DNA of 64,000 bases, from assembly GCA_013912105.1 (NCBI GenBank), contig JACERY010000001.1, positions 1-64,000 of the forward strand, read 5' to 3'. The translations under genes were made by a program, and so were the position numbers. This DNA is from Acidimicrobiales bacterium. GTDB lineage: Bacteria; Actinomycetota; Acidimicrobiia; Acidimicrobiales; UBA8592. Under the pieces are notes generated by a model. That model was not told the origin of the DNA, searched no databases, and was given only the letters and a program-made list of their open reading frames with translations. The first letter of the stretch is position 1. Every line of letters starts with the position of its first letter. Positions 63,706 through 64,000 of this stretch are shown piece after piece.

Positions 63706-64000
63706 ATTTGATGCAGTTCTTTTGACTTCCTTTGGAGGCCCTGAAGGCCCGGAAGATGTTGAACCATTTCTGAGAAATGTAGCAAAAGGAAGAGATATTC
63801 CTGAAAAACGTATTCGAGAAGTAGAAGCCCAATATGGCCTTTTCGGAGGGGTTAGTCCTATAAATAAACAGAACAGGGACTTAATAAAAGCTCTTAAAAG
63901 TGACCTTCATGCAAATGGGCTAAAGATACCCATATATTTCGGAAACAGGAATTGGGAACCTTATCTAGCTGATACTCTCCAACATCTGTATGAGGATGGT
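63698..64000 (+). CDS. hemH: Ferrochelatase, N-terminal part (cut by the window end)
   Basis: The first 101 codons are visible: [27 protein letters not shown] at 2-28, then [19 protein letters not shown] (about 49-67) and [17 protein letters not shown]. These are ferrochelatase motifs that begin the chelatase fold. The product inserts Fe2+ into a porphyrin (coproporphyrin in Actinobacteria). The ATG has GGAAAA just before it and lies inside the glycosylase gene by 8 nt. Confidence 0.9.
   Translation, partial: MTEFDAVLLTSFGGPEGPEDVEPFLRNVAKGRDIPEKRIREVEAQYGLFGGVSPINKQNRDLIKALKSDLHANGLKIPIYFGNRNWEPYLADTLQHLYEDG

Overview
The window looks like a chromosomal segment of an uncultured marine actinobacterium, most likely a surface-ocean member of the class Acidimicrobiia. 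This is inferred from gene content, not from a marker-tree search. The evidence is a proteorhodopsin-type light-driven proton pump with green-tuned residues, mycobacterial-type SerC and DapD, a gephyrin-like MoeA beside a candidate GlpR/SepX membrane protein, a sunset-domain protein, a PF09826-type beta-propeller lipoprotein, and many fatty-acid/CoA enzymes typical of Actinobacteria. The DNA is moderately AT-rich and very tightly packed. Most convergent gene pairs are 2-20 nt apart or overlap, and many operon neighbours overlap by 1-8 nt, which suggests a streamlined genome. I see no insertion sequence, prophage, CRISPR array or rRNA.

Layout. 0-6.7 kb: a DMT-family permease, two strong hairpin terminators, the rhodopsin gene with a structured leader, small ORFs, a DEAD-box helicase with a long basic tail, a FAD-dependent dehydrogenase and an orphan ORF. 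6.7-13 kb: tRNA-Gln and tRNA-Glu face a six-gene minus-strand operon (leuB-ilvE-cimA-unknown-gltX-DUF218). 13-19.3 kb: greA, a membrane protein, leuC-leuD, a secreted beta-propeller lipoprotein and a sunset-domain protein. With cimA and leuB, leuCD gives a complete threonine-independent route to 2-oxobutyrate for isoleucine. 19-28 kb: serA, an amidohydrolase, a thioesterase, an S9 peptidase, an aspartate-type aminotransferase, serC, and a YqgE-family gene that appears to start at CTG.

28-40.5 kb: a lipid/CoA block (CaiB-type CoA-transferase, acyl-CoA synthetase, double-length enoyl-CoA hydratase, thiolase, acyl-CoA dehydrogenase, CitE-type lyase, acetoacetyl-CoA synthetase) interrupted by rsgA, dapD and a second DMT permease. 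40.5-45 kb: tRNA-Ala, a GlpR-like membrane protein, moaC-moaA-moeA, plsY and an FmdB zinc-ribbon protein. 45-54 kb: uppP, the tldE/tldD peptidase pair, a hotdog thioesterase, a flippase-like protein, a PAP2 protein, dxs and an Nfu-type Fe-S protein. 54-63 kb: three very large polytopic membrane proteins, namely a 1556-residue Chlor_Arch_YYY/DUF2298 protein, an Agl23-like protein and a third GT-C-like protein. The window ends with a Nei/Fpg glycosylase and the first third of hemH.

The strongest points for follow-up are the GT-C/YYY/Agl23 cluster, whose family is known mainly from Chloroflexi and archaea, next to lipid-carrier genes; the Glp/GlpR pairing inside a molybdopterin cluster; the rhodopsin and its leader; the CTG start of yqgE; the unusual domain order in the CoA-transferase and hydratase; and the TldD/E pair without an obvious substrate. 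I did not find a wholly new system that I can defend.
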